The notes beneath the pieces are model-generated. The model was not told the DNA's origin. It did no database searches and saw only the letters and a program-made list of their open reading frames with translations. This document shows, piece by piece, positions 1 to 11,702 of a stretch of DNA of 64,000 nt. Each line of letters opens with the position of its first letter. Positions within the stretch are counted from its first letter, which is position 1. The stretch is from Malaya genurostris (Eukaryota > Arthropoda > Insecta > Diptera > Culicidae), in contig NC_080572.1 of assembly GCF_030247185.1 (NCBI RefSeq), positions 179,704,866 to 179,768,865 on the forward strand, read 5' to 3'. Made by a program: the position numbers and the translations under genes.

Positions 1-440
1 CTTGAATATTGTTTGGATCCGACTTCCGGTTCCGGAGTTATGGGATAAAATGTGCAAAAAATGAAAATATGTTTCCTAGCTTTTCTCAAAGATGGCGCCA
101 CCGATTTTCATAATCTTAGATTCAAATAAAAGGTAATTCCTGAACTTCATCTAGATCCGACTTCCGGATCCAGCAATATAAGGTAAAGTGTGTTAAAATT
201 ATATACCATCACTGAAAAGGGCGAAAAACCGTAAAAAAAATTCTAAATCGACCTCAAATCTTCTCCAATTAATAATTTTTATCAATAGACGGTCAAAAAA
301 ACCGATTTCGGTTATTGTTTTTTGGAATCGAAGGAAATTATTTTGAAGAATATCACAGTATTATATATGATGGTATGGTTGATATGAGAAAGGCATCATT
401 ACACCACTAGGTGGATTAAAACAGGTTTTTAACAAATGAT
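1..440. repeat. Unclassified interspersed repeat of mosquito type
   Basis: Two diverged units start 138 bp apart, each with the motif GATCCGACTTCCGG (16-29 and 154-167) followed by an AT-rich tract. The block ends in a GAGAAAGGCATCATTACACC-like tail near 388-410. I recognise this style of sequence as a common mosquito repeat but cannot name the family. It probably lies in the last intron of the carboxypeptidase gene that follows. No coding sequence is seen in 1-899. Confidence 0.5.
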
Positions 441-899
441 CCACAAATGTGAAACAATGTTTCTTGAATTTTGCGCGAAATCCGCATCATTGCATAAAAA
501 TCTGAGCAGAAACCGCGCGAAATCCGCAAAATCCGCAACTTGAAATTGCGAACAATTACCATCAAAGCTGTCAACACTCTCTACATATTCTAAATTGTTT
601 ATATTATTAATTTCTTAGTAAATGAAACCGTCACACATGTATAAACATATTAGAACGATTCTAAACCAAACTTTAGTAATACATACGCAAGTCGATCGAG
701 TAATGTTCGAAAATTGCACATTGGATCGGAATATTTCGAATCGATCGACGTACAGAATAGGGGTGATTGCCGTGTACAATTTAAGTCTCAAAACTTATTT
801 TGTTTACAAGGCCAAATGTGACAGATTAGATTTCACATACCTATCAAGCATGCCATACATTCTGTTTTTGCAATTTTCTGAGTGGAAATATATTTTCAG

Positions 900-1227
900 C
901 ACCTTGCCCCAAAACTGGAAACATCAGGACGAAGTGGCCCAAGCCGGTGCGGACGCGATCGTGGCCGCATGTGGCGTCAAGTATCGTTGCGGTAGTGCAT
1001 CCGCCTTCCTGGACAATGCCGTCGGTGGCTCCAGCATCGACTATGCCCACGACATCGAAAAAGTTCCGTTCGCACTGGTGATGGAAATTGCCAGCAAATG
1101 TTTTCATCCCCCGACGGAGGACATTGCCCGCATCTGCCGGGAGAGCTGGATCGGGATTCAAGCTATGGTGCGGCAGTTGGCCATCAGCCCAAGGATTTCT
1201 TTCACGCGCAGCAAAACTGCCATCTAG
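900..1227 (+). CDS. Zinc carboxypeptidase (M14) homologue, terminal exon only
   Basis: This is the C-terminal end of an M14A metallocarboxypeptidase, a family of secreted digestive or regulatory exopeptidases. A 3' splice site (TTTTCAG, ending at 899) precedes the first homologous residues (LPQNW), and the frame ends at TAG 1225-1227. Recognisable stretches are HQDEVAQAGADAI, ACGVKYRCGS, the GGSSIDY turn, VPFALVMEI carrying the catalytic Glu, and the terminal helix ESWIGIQAM. Two things are odd: the residue aligning with catalytic Tyr248 of bovine carboxypeptidase A is Asp (FLDNA instead of xxYxA), and the Gly-rich loop after the catalytic Glu is about four residues short. The product may therefore be a weak or non-catalytic homologue. 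Upstream exons, with the zinc ligands, must lie left of the window or be missing, so a pseudogene cannot be excluded. The in-frame codons before 900 look intronic. Confidence 0.75.
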
Positions 1228-1510
1228 ACTCCAAGGTATTTATTTCCTGTTACATACTTTTGTGTCCTGTAGTTCAGTGTTTCCGTATAGTTCTATTTTT
1301 TCTTACAGAATCTCAAGCGAAATACCAAAATCGGTTTGTTCCAGAGATACAAATATCTGTGTTCACAAAACAGAATTATCTTCAATATAGTAGTAATGTA
1401 CTTAAACAAGAATCAATTCTTGGGGATTGAAGGACCTGCGTTCTGAATAAGTGTTTTTAATCATCTAAATACATTTTAATGCTCGAGGCTCGTCCAGTGG
1501 CTTAGTTTGT

Positions 1511-1516
1511 AATAAA
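1511..1516 (+). promoter_or_regulatory. Candidate polyadenylation signal of the carboxypeptidase homologue
   Basis: AATAAA lies 284 bp after the stop codon and before the convergent 3' end of the NVL gene. It is the only canonical hexamer I noticed in the 480-bp gap between the two genes. Confidence 0.35.
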
Positions 1517-1707
1517 CTAGGTTGTTTCGTTTTCCGGAGACAGCGGAAACAAAAACTACGCTTTCTACATCTCGAATAAGAATAATCGTTAATTTAGGGA
1601 ATTAACTGCTTCTGACTACGAGTAGTAAGATTTGTATCAGTGTTTTGATTCTTAATTGATAAAATGCTAAATCCTGCCCTTAAAATGCTATATTGGATAC
1701 AATGTGC

Positions 1708-4700
1708 TCATTGCGCTGCTGGTGTTCCGTATTTAAGCTTCAACCGTTCGTAGTGTTTCTTGTCCTGTAAAGAGAGGAACGCAAACAGGTTAGGATTTCG
1801 TATGATCGGAATTTAGTTCATTACAAATTACCTCTTCATTGACGGAAGGTTTGATGCCACGTATCGCTTCTTTGAAGTGGACCAGTCCCACCTTGAGTAG
1901 TTCCTCCGAATCGGCTAAACTATTGTCTTCGCTGCTGCAAGCAGCTATCGAGTCCTTGAGAGTTTGTAACGAGGCTTGCCGCACGAGTCCAGCCAGATCG
2001 GCACCGGTGAAACCTTCCGTCAATCGGGCGATGATGCTCAAGTCGACATCGTCGGCCAGCGGAGGTTGAGTACGATCCTTGGTAAGCGCTCTCAGTATAT
2101 CCACCCGATCCGGTTCGTCCGGCAGTCCCACGTACAGAATCTTGTCCAGTCGACCGGGACGAAGCACGGCCGGATCGACAATGTCCGGTCGATTTGTGGC
2201 TGCCATCAGAAACACTCCCTTCCGGTCTTCGATGCCATCCATTTCGGTAAGCAGCTGATTGACGACACGCGTACCGGCACCGGCTTCCGCACTGTCCGAC
2301 CGTTTCGGACACAGCGAATCGAATTCGTCGAAGAAGATTACACACGGAGCAGAATTACGGGCTCGCTGGAAACACTGGCGGACTGCACGTTCCGATTCAC
2401 CGACGTACTGCGGAAAAGTAATTATAATCATAAGTCTAATTACTAGACTAGAAAAACCAAAACAAACTTACCATATTTAACAACTCTGGTCCCTTCACGG
2501 AAATGAAATTGATTCCAGCTTCGTTGGCAACTGCCTTTGCGAGTAAGGTTTTACCACAACCGGGAGGACCGCAGAGCAGCACCCCCGAAGGTGTATTCAG
2601 TCCCAGAAGTTTCAAACGTTGCGGGAATTTCACCGGGGCTAAAATTGCCAGCTTCAGCTCCTCCCGGATGTCACCCAGAGAACCGATATCGTTCCAGGTT
2701 ACATCCGGCACAGTTATAAAACCTTCCCGTTTGGCCGACGGTTGTACGGATTTCAGCGATTGAATGAAATCGTCCCGTTCAATGCTTAGGCATTCCAATT
2801 CCTCGTCCGGTAGAGGATTGCTGTGGTCCAGCAGCAGATTCAGCAATTTATCTAAAGTCAGAACGGCGGGAGGCAGTGGGTCTGATTCCATGTCTTCGCA
2901 CAACGGTTCATCGATTTCCACATTATTTGAAACCACCTCAGCATTGTCTTCGGCTGCACTGGTTTCTGCCGGTGCCTTTTCAACTTCACTGGATGAGGTT
3001 GTTTCCCGTGCCTCAACTTTATCTCCGGAAGTACTACTGTCGGCAACCATCTCAATATCATCATTCAACTCCCCAGATTTGGCCCCATCCGACTGTTTGT
3101 CCGCTTCTTTCGACTTCAATTCGTCCGTAGCCTCGCTATCATCCATCTTTTCAACCTCTGCCGGTTTAGCTTCAGCAGAATTTGCCTGTGCTTCTCCCGC
3201 ATCCGGTGCTGCTTTCTTCTCACCACCAACAGCTTCATCAGCTTCCTTTGTCTCAATCTTCTTTTCTTCCTCCTTCTGTACCACCTGCACCTGTTCCGAA
3301 TCTTTCACAGCATCAGCCGTTTTATCATCACCTTGAGACTCTTTCTTTTCGGCTTCCTTCGCTTCCGGTGCCTCATCTTTGTCGTCGTCCAAGTTGACCA
3401 CTTCTTCGACGTCATCTTCCAAGGCAACGACGTCATCCGCTGAAACATCGCCATTCAGATTACCCTGGGCAGCGGTTACTGTTTGCGGAACATCTTCGAC
3501 GTCCATAATGGCAACATCGTCATCATCGTCGTCCTTTTTCGGTGGCACCTCAGCTCCCTTCTTACGCCGGAGAACTTCCAGTTCAACTTGTCTCTTAGCT
3601 TCGGCAATCATTTGCAGCCTTTCGCGTTCTGTGAGCATCCTAGAAAAAATTCAAGCCAAGTAAGCAAGCAATCACAAAAACAAGCTAATCTGAACTTACC
3701 TCTTAATAGCGGTAGTCGCCGCCCGTGTAACTAAAGCCAGCAGATCCGCTCCGACATAGCCAGGAGTTAGTTTGGCCAGCTCATCGTAGTCAATCGACTG
3801 TTCGATTTTGAGGTTCCGACAAATGATCTTCAAAATTTGTGCTCTCGCTTCCCGATCCGGAATACCGAGAGAAATTTCCTGATCGAAGCGCCCAACACGA
3901 CGCAATGCCGGATCGAGTGCATCGGGACGATTAGTGGCACCGATGACCAGAACTCCGTCACCTCCTTCCAACTTGGGTAAACCATCCAAACTGCTCAGCA
4001 GCTGGGCAACGATACGCCGTTCCATGTCCTTCTGAGCGTTCAGGCGATTCGAAGAGATGGCGTCAATTTCATCAATGAATAAGACACAGGGTGAAAGAAC
4101 TGCTGCCTGTTCGAAAACTTCTCGAATGCGTTCCTCCGATTCTCCGGAAATTCCGCCGACAAGCTCCGTAGCAGGAACTTCGATTAGCCCTATTTTCAAT
4201 TGCTGAAATAATCACACGTACTGCAGAAATGAACTACGCGGTTAAAGTCAGTAATACTCACTCCAGCGATTGCTTGAGCCAGCAGAGTTTTGCCCGATCC
4301 AGGAGGTCCGTGCAGTAAGAATCCTCGCGGTGGTGGTAAGCCAATATGACGATAAACTTCGGGATGTTTAACGTGCAACAGTAGCTCACACAACTCACGC
4401 AAAATCCGATCCATTCCGCCGATATCGTCAAAGTTCGTATCGATGAAACGAGCGCAAACTTCTTTCTTGAATCGCTTGGAACGAAGATTATTGGCAGGTG
4501 GTCCCGGTTCCGGTCTGGATGCCATACCTTTTTCGTTCTGTGACACCGGTCTCGAATGAGGTTGAGCAGCTGGTTGTAGGTGCTGGAACAACGGATTCGA
4601 ACTATTGCTGATTTCGGAATTTTGTGGCATATTTCCCTGCTCCAAACGACGACGTTTGGGCTGTTGCAGCTGCATCGGGTCGGAGGCTTTACGAGGACCA

Positions 4701-5599
4701 TTGGTACTACCGTTGCTGGAATCAACTGCTTCGTCACCAGATCTGGGTTTTTCTGCTCGGATCACTTTTGTTACCGTTATATGCTTGTTGGACGCGATTT
4801 GAGCTGTGAATCAAATTAAAAAGAAAATAAAAATTTAATCTCGAAGACTCAACCAAATCACACTTACTTTCAATCAGTTTCATTCTGTCACTCGTTGTCG
4901 AAACGGCCTTTTCTTTATCCCGCGAGTTTCCACCTTCATCATCCTCATCACTGCTGATGTCAATCGCTTCTCCATCATTTCCACCTCCAGCGGATACGGC
5001 CGCGCCGCTCGTAGGTTTATTTTTGTTGTTCATATACATGTTCGTCAGTGTCTCATTCATGTGATTAGCGTTACTGCCTGGGCCTTCCTCCATCACTTCT
5101 AGATCCGAATTGCCGTCTTCCTCATTTTCACTGGAAGGATTGCTGTCCAATCCGTAGCTGTGCAGTACTGTTTTGTATGCTTGTTCCACCAGCATTCGAA
5201 ACGGGACGGCCTTTCGTCTTGTGTATTCCCGATAGCGCTCCTGCAACTCGCGAGCCATTACTCCGACATCCACATAAGTCTGATGAACATTTTCCTCCAG
5301 GTACTACGGACATAACAAACAATATTTAGAAGAACATCTGTTTAATTCACTTCACATGAACATTTAGAGTGTCATTCGAAACAGACGAAAACACAACCGA
5401 TATCGATTAGCGATGAGAGGGAAGCCAAAATATGATCTAAAGACTCCTAACCTCAAAACAAAAACAGACTCCATTTTGGTTCCTTCAGCAAACTTAGAAA
5501 AAGAGCCCCCTTCTGATTCGTTGGTCTAAATACCTGCTTAACGCGTGGAATGATCATTGGATCGTACAATCCTCCGCCAGTTGACTTTTTCTGCAACAT
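1708..5599 (-). CDS. Nvl: Nuclear VCP-like protein (NVL / smallminded), AAA+ ATPase, complete
   Basis: This is a nucleolar type II AAA+ ATPase of 60S ribosome biogenesis. Coding exons in transcript order are 5599-5534, 5303-4868, 4803-4262, 4202-3700, 3639-2472, 2407-1832 and 1764-1708. They total 3,348 nt (1,115 residues plus stop), all introns are GT-AG and all junctions are in phase. An N-terminal domain (about residues 1-90) is followed by an acidic linker and a basic patch (PKRRRLE). D1 has Walker A GPPGSGKT (333-340) and Walker B LFIDEID (Asp392, Glu393). D2 has Walker A GPPGCGKT (873-880) and Walker B FFDEFD (Asp932, Glu933), with both sensor/arginine-finger stretches intact. Exon 5 adds a very acidic Glu/Asp/Lys/Ala-rich insert between D1 and D2 (about residues 549-771), which makes the protein longer than human NVL (856 aa). 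The start at 5599 was chosen over a downstream in-frame ATG because it is the first ATG of that exon frame. Confidence 0.95.
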
Positions 5600-6470
5600 T
5601 CTTACGCACTTTTAAACTAATCTCGGTAACACTGGGTTGACGGAAAAACTTCCCACGACGCAGCGTCGATTCCGCAGCAAGAATGAAATTTTTGGACAAA
5701 ATTTGACACTTTCTTGCTGACTGCCTGCCCGAGCGATAATTGCACCAATACCACCAAGAGCACTCTTCCACTTCGTTCAATTTGATGCTTGCCGGCTGTC
5801 AAGCGCACGAGGAACTCAATTAAACCCACACAAAATTTTCTCGTGATAACGAATCGAAACAAATTCCTATGCCTGTTTGTTTCAGCAAAAAGGCTTATCC
5901 ACGGAATATCTGGTTTTATTTAAAATATCAGTACAATACAACGTACATCCGCGAACGAAACCCACTCAATAAAAAAACAAGAAATCGTACGAAACAATTA
6001 TTTTTCTTCAGGTTTCGTCCACAATTACTTCTCGAGCACACCAATGCAAACAGTAAGATTTTGCGAAAAAGACTATAAACATTATTTGACATTTGTTTTT
6101 CGGCAAAGCAGAGATGCCAATAATGCAAAATTATTTGATATTCGCATGCGCTCTCAGATTAATTCTCGAACAGTTCACAAAAGCATGCTTCAGCGTTTAT
6201 GTCACACATTCGGCAACATTCCTCAGACCTAGAATGGCAGCAATAATACATTTGTATGTGATCATAAGTCACAATCTGTAATAGCTATACGGATAGAAAA
6301 AAATAATATTTGATTTTTCTCACTGGATTAGTTTGTTTCGATCAATATTTTGGTATGAATCAAAAATATTTCACTTGTGCTTTCCTGTCAATTTCTTGAC
6401 AAACAATTTCACCGTAAATTCAAATTGAAAAATTTGTTTGAAAGGAACGAACTCTAGTTAAAGTTGATTT
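5600..6470. other. Upstream region of NVL, no gene seen
   Basis: This should hold the NVL promoter and 5' leader. Short open frames here have no recognisable homology and no splice context. The segment from about 6090 is AT-rich and unclassified. Confidence 0.4.
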
Positions 6471-7478
6471 TTTTCATAAATACGTTTATTTCATAGTCAA
6501 TATACATAAGTTTTTCTTCGCCGTGGCATCCACAATACATAGTACTTTAAACCAAATGCATTTCGAATATCATATTAGTATGTTGGTATGCATTATTTAA
6601 TCTAATCACTGTTTTTATCAAGCGAGTTGCTATTATGAATTACATTAAATAAAACACATTTATTTTGTACATGATCTTATAACTATTTCAGGTTTTTTGT
6701 ATCAGTTCATCACTTTTATTCATTTAATATACTTAGCTGGCTATTGGTTGAACTCATGGAAGAGAAAACAGTCTAATATAAAATAAAATTTAAATTGGAA
6801 CCCCAATGGACTTAATGATATGATAAAGAAGTTTCATGCAAGGAAGGTCACGACAAGAAAGAATGTCGCAAACTGGGACATTGGATAGTCTACCTTGGGT
6901 ACGCAAGGAATTTATTAGTTGAGATCTGACATCACGATACTCCACGCATGTCCAAACGACATGATCAATATCGCGATAACCTTCACCACAATCACAATCA
7001 TTAGTCTCGGATAGTCCAATTCGAAGGAGATGTGCATCTAACGTGTAGTGATTGAGTGTAGTGACATGAGTCTAGACATCACACGAATGAAGTCCCTACT
7101 CATATCCAGTTCCCTGAACCATGCCTCTGTCGATATTTTAGGAATAATTGAGTGCATCCACCGATCCAAGTCATCTTTATCCCAAGAAGCTTGCCAGTTG
7201 TGTTCTTTGGCGAGACGCGCTATAGAATTCGTGGAAAGTAATCGGTCTCTCATAAATTTCACTCTCAATAATGGCTTGGAGGTAATGTAACGATTACACT
7301 CAAGCTATTATGAACTGCTGCTAACTCTGCTATATAAACAGATGCAGGTTCTTGAAGCCTAAATGAAGCCGAAACATTATTGTTAAATATACCAAACCCA
7401 GTAGCCTCTTCAATTCGTGATCCGTCCGTGTAAAACATTTTCTCAGAGTCAACATGCCTGAACTTACTTGTAAATATT

Positions 7479-8484
7479 CTTTAATAATTTTAACGATCAT
7501 TTCAAATATTCCTTCAGTTAGGACAGTACTCGCATATGTCATGACGGCGCCACGTTACCCTATCAAAAGCATCTAGTCCAGAGATGCCAGGTAAAAATTT
7601 CAAATATCTGCAGACAGGGTCTGTAAATCTGAACAAAAAATCTGCAGTCAGCAAGTATGTCTTGCTGGCAGCAATTTCTCTATAAAGTATGACACGCATA
7701 ACTGACTTGGCGAGCAAAAAAAAGGTCGCGGAAATTTCAAAAGTCTGTAAATATAGACGAAAGTCTGCGAGAATTTCAAAAGTCTGCAAAAGTCTGCACA
7801 ATAAAAAATGTCTGCAGCACTATACCCCAAATCTGCATATTTACAGACTAATCTGCAGACCTGGCATCTCTGATCTAGTCTGTCTTCTAGACTGTGTTTA
7901 TTTTTTCATTTACCTACAGAGTTGCCATTCATACAGAATTTTTTGTAATGTATTAATTTGTATACGTCCATGCGAATTTCATGAAGGATACAGAGTTAAT
8001 TCATATGGCTAAAACTAGAAACAGAATTGTGCATATTTCTCCTCTTCCAATGCAATATAAAATCGAACCGAATCGAATGTTTTGTTACGATATTCACTTA
8101 CTTCTCGTCGGTCGCCATTTGATTTCGGGTGAAAATTACCAACACAATTGAAAATAGTCTTGATGAACAACGTTGAGAAAAATAAATGATTACCTTCCAA
8201 CATTGTTTAAAAAATTAAATATATTATCAACGCAACCCCATATTTTATTGCAACGATTTATTATTTTCAAATTTTACACAAAGTCTGATGAAATCAGGCA
8301 TCCCTGCAAGCAGCTGATCGGTGTTGACAAACGAGGGGGAACCAACTAGTAAAATAAAATTAACATAACACAAGGGGAGTACCGATAATAAATATTTCGC
8401 GCAGTTCAATATAGGTGGAACTAGTGCATCACGAAAATTTATTTTTATAATAATCTACTCATAGTGTTATGTCTGTTAGTCTGT
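7479..8484. mobile_element. MITE copy inserted in the LINE (same family as 10487-11075)
   Basis: The right end (8464-8484) carries the terminal motif TCTGTTAGTCTGTG, and the internal sequence is an inverted relative of 10487-11075: the GGTGGAACTAGTGCATCACG segment, the GCAGGGATGCC segment and the CATGCGAATTTCATG segment are all shared. It interrupts the LINE reading frame after the motif VELQSQ. The left end has no clean terminal repeat, so its exact border (about 7479) is approximate and that end may be deleted. Confidence 0.65.
7579..7872. mobile_element. hAT-like MITE, 294 bp, with perfect 8-bp target duplication
   Basis: The terminal inverted repeats are CAGAGATGCCAGGT. The direct repeat ATCTAGTC flanks both sides (7571-7578 and 7873-7880), which is the 8-bp duplication length of hAT elements. 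The interior is full of short TCTGCAGA-like words and encodes nothing. It sits inside the MITE that itself interrupts the LINE, so it is the youngest layer of this nest. Confidence 0.88.
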
Positions 8485-9646
8485 GATTGGAGCTCAACTA
8501 GCTTCTCGAAGGTATTAATAAGCAGGGGACTCAGTACCTCACATCTTATTAGCAGTGGTGATGAAAACTCCCAAAAGCGATCTTTCAATAGAAGAACTCC
8601 TGCAAGAACTTCAAGACTCATTGTATGTGTCGAATGCATGCAGCCTAAGGCGATTCGCAAACAACGATACTGAATTCGCTCAAGTTTATTAATATGAGAA
8701 TTGGCAGCGGAACGAAAGCAAACGCATCCATATTCCATCACTGAAAGTATCGTTGTCTGATACAATTTTATTAGATCTTCCGGGTGAGCACCCCTCCAAA
8801 ATCCTGTTATTGTTCGAAGAAAATTTACTCTTTGTTGGCATTTTATTATCAGATACCTAATGTGTCCTCCCCACGTGCATTTGAAATCAAACCACACCTT
8901 GAGGTATTTGAAAGTCAAAACCTGTTGGATCATTCTTCCCATCATATGAAACTGAAGCTGCGCGGGATCATGCTTTCTTGAAAAGACGACCAGCTCTGTT
9001 GTCTCCGCAGAGACTTCGATACCCAGATGAACAGCCCAAACGGACAAGTTATTAAGGTATCTTGGAATGGTTTTTGCAGATAAATAGCTTTGGGTGCAGC
9101 AACCGAAACCACGCTATCATCTGCCAATTGTCTTAGGGTTTCTAGACAGCTGTCAATGTCATTCACGTAAAAATTATAGAGGAGCCGACTGAAGGTTGAT
9201 AATTGTAGCGCTTTAAATTTATGTACTTTTTAGTTAAGTTTAGTTAATCATATATTTTTGTTTGTTTTTAAGAATGAAATGATTTCTTTCAAACGATTGT
9301 TTTTTGGTTTAAAATTTTTAAAACCCAAGCTCTTGATTGCTATTGCCAGTTTCCAAAATATTGGCGATCGAATTATGCACATACCGAAATCAAGCTCTGG
9401 TATGTTAATGAGTATCCAATGATTTGGCGCTTCATCAGTCCGGTCAAGATCTCTTCAACGAATATTTTTTTGTAATGAAAATGTGTTATGAAATATTATG
9501 CAAAGTTCAAAAATATTATCAACTATCAAAATCTTTTTTAGATGCAAAAGTATTGAGTCAACATAGACATTGCCGATAACATCAAGTCAACTTTGGTAGA
9601 CATGTAATCAATAGTTAGCTCATTTCAATAATAAAATCAACCGTAA

Positions 9647-9904
9647 GGTCATGTTCAGGAGTGTTCCAATTCTAGATGCATGATTTATGTCAGTTTTAAA
9701 ATTTAAATCAGGAAATTATAACAAGAACACAGCGTTTCACTCGTGTTTCAAAAATACAAAAAATGAAACGGCAGCGAGTTCAAAATTTGACAGTAGAACT
9801 GTTCGAATAAATAAAACTAAAACGGTTTGCTGGAAATACGTTTGTACCAGTTTCAGTTCTATTATAGATCTCACATATAAAACTTCCAGCTGCAGAATTT
9901 GCTC
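9647..9904. mobile_element. Short MITE-like repeat, copy 1 of 3
   Basis: About 258 bp, flanked by TAA on both sides (9644-9646 and 9905-9907), with short imperfect terminal repeats (GGTCATGTTC versus GAGCAAATTC). It shares a continuous block (TTCTAGATGCAT; ACTGTTCGAATAAATAAAAC; AAAACGG) with 19359-19634 and 43137-43412. The neighbouring stretches 9199-9646 and 9905-10440 show nothing I can classify. Confidence 0.65.
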
Positions 9905-10440
9905 TAACAAATATTTGTTTTATTCGACTAGACCAGAATTTATATTCATATCAAACAGGGAACATTGTTGATGTTGAAGGGAGCAATTAGTTCATATTCG
10001 AGTTAGAAATCATCCTAAATCAAATCTACCAACAGTTTTGTTATTTTAAATATGCTCCAATTCTCTGCATGTAGTTTACAGTGTCGATATTCAACCGAAG
10101 TTTTGAGATTCGAAAAAGACAGAAAAAGGTTTTACAATGACTTTTACCTGTGGGTGATCGAATCTGTAGTAGTTTTGGTTTTCAAAGAAATTCTGGGGTG
10201 TAATTACTTTCATTTGTCATATTTTAGTCACTATTTAAATCCAAGCGTCACAGATTTTCAAACAAATATGTGAAATTGTATAAATAGTATATAAAATTTC
10301 GTCGTTGTATGTTCTCGTCGCGCAATGAACTGCTAAAATATGAAGAATCAATGCTCATTGAAATTCTCATGTTTCAACCATAATCTGTTGGGATACCATC
10401 TCTTAACATCATTTCGTTGTAGGAATTTTATTTTATTGGC

Positions 10441-11298
10441 GAACATGAAGAAAAACACGAGAAAAAGTCCTAAGTGCAAATGACAGCACAGACTAACAGA
10501 CATGACAGTAAGAGTAAATTCTTATAAAAATACTTTTTCGTGATGCACTAGTTCCACCTATATTGTACTGTACGAACTATTTACTATCTGTACACCCCTT
10601 GTGTTATGTAAAAGTTTTTTTACTAGTTGGTTTCCCCTCGTTTGCCAACACCGATCAGCTGCTTGCAGGGATGCCTGATTTCATCATAATATTTGAAAAT
10701 GAAAAATCAAGTGGCGGCAGACCAGAAGTAAGTAAATATTGTTACATAACGGGTTCGATTTTGTATTGCGTTGAAGGATGAGAAGTAGGCACAATTCTGT
10801 ATATAGTTTTGGTAATATGTATTAAATCTGTATCCTCCATGAAATTCGCATGGACGTATACAAATCAATACATTACAGGTAATTCTGTATGAATGGCAAC
10901 TCTGTTGGTAAATGAAAAAAATAAACACAGTCTAGATGACAGACAGGATGTTTTTGATAGGGTAACGTGGCGCCATCATGACACATGTGAGTACTGTCCC
11001 AAATAAAGGAATATTCGAAATGACCGTTAAAATTATTGAAGAATCTAATTTGAGTGTCCTGTCTGTTAGTCTGTGATGACAGTCTCTCTTTGTTTACTTT
11101 CTCTTTCAAGTATTACGGTCCAATCAGCAATCTTTCCATCTAACACTTCACATAGGATAATAGCAAAAACCATCAACTTTCGATATGCACTGTAGAATTT
11201 ATTGGAAATTACTGGAATTGGCCGTAATAATTGAAAGAGAAAGTAAACCAAGAGAAACTGTCATTTGCACTTGAGACCTTTTCTAACGTTCATCAAGA
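10441..11298. mobile_element. Foldback element interrupted by another MITE
   Basis: The left arm (10441-10486, including GTCCTAAGTGCAAATGACAG) is inverted relative to the right arm (about 11258-11298, ACTGTCATTTGCACTTGAGA). A second inverted pair, GTTTACTTTCTCTTTCAA and TTGAAAGAGAAAGTAAAC, lies inside at 11093-11110 and 11232-11249. The core (11083-11270) reappears inverted at 19942-20143. The insertion at 10487-11075 splits the left arm. Confidence 0.65.
10487..11075. mobile_element. MITE, 589 bp, 7-bp target duplication
   Basis: The ends are CACAGACTAACAGACATGAC and the inverted partner ending GTCTGTTAGTCTGTG. A direct repeat ATGACAG occurs immediately outside each end (10480-10486 and 11076-11082). 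No transposase is encoded. It is the better preserved relative of the copy at 7479-8484. The superfamily is not clear from a 7-bp duplication. Confidence 0.8.
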
Positions 11299-11381
11299 AA
11301 TATTTACAGATTTTTAGTGCAAGATAATACAAATTTTCTATGAAAATATCTGGCATCTCTGTTCTTAACTGGCATTTTGAG

Positions 11382-11682
11382 CAAAGTTGCCAGGATATTT
11401 TATCAAAAATCTGTCAAAACTGAAAAATTGATCTGGATTTGTCTGGGTCTACCACATACAAGGAAATTTTTGCGGGCTTCATTTTCAGTGAGCAAAAAAA
11501 AGGTCTCCCCACCTATCGTATAGAGACCAAAACCGTAAGGATCTAGCGAGATCTGACAAAATCTAGGAAAATTTGTAAAATCTGGGAAAATGTGAAAAAT
11601 TTGGCAAAAGATAGTTTGAGTGTCTGGTGAAGCGAGAAAAACCTGGCATTTGCCAGACAAATCTGGCAACCTAGCAACGCTG
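11382..11682. mobile_element. hAT-like MITE, 301 bp
   Basis: Flanked by the perfect 8-bp direct repeat ATTTTGAG (11374-11381 and 11683-11690). The terminal inverted repeats are imperfect (CAAAGTTGCCAGG versus CAGCGTTGCTAGG). The inside is made of CTGGCA/ATCTGG-like words and has no coding capacity. Confidence 0.85.
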
Positions 11683-11702
11683 ATTTTGAGGATCAATAAA
11701 TG

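Larger units (their letters stand above)
6471..9198 (-). mobile_element. 5'-truncated I-like LINE with RNase H domain, broken
   Basis: Read on the minus strand, this begins just before the reverse transcriptase catalytic motif LADDSVVSV (about 9120). It continues through the RT thumb (TFKYLKVWFD; TTILSVMEYGC; LERIQYRCLRIALG; 9047-8490) and, after an interrupting MITE, an RNase H domain starting MFYTDGSRIEEATGFGIF (about 7445-7270). A C-terminal domain (WFRELDMSRDFIRVMSRLMS, about 7130-7070) and a 3' UTR of about 500 bp follow, ending near TTTTTTCAT at 6471. Several frameshifts are present, so it is dead. The C-terminal style fits I/Loner-like LINEs of mosquitoes. AAGTTGA at the 3' edge and AAGGTTGA at the 5' edge may be a decayed target-site duplication. 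The same 3' UTR recurs at 60351-60798. Confidence 0.8.

Noticed and set aside
622..899. N-terminal extension of the carboxypeptidase frame
   Set aside because: It precedes a good 3' splice site and has no carboxypeptidase similarity; it is most likely intron.
2764..3336. 190-codon Ser-rich open frame on the plus strand
   Set aside because: It is the antisense of the acidic Glu/Asp exon of NVL (GAA/GAT read backwards gives Ser/Phe codons) and has no splice or start context.
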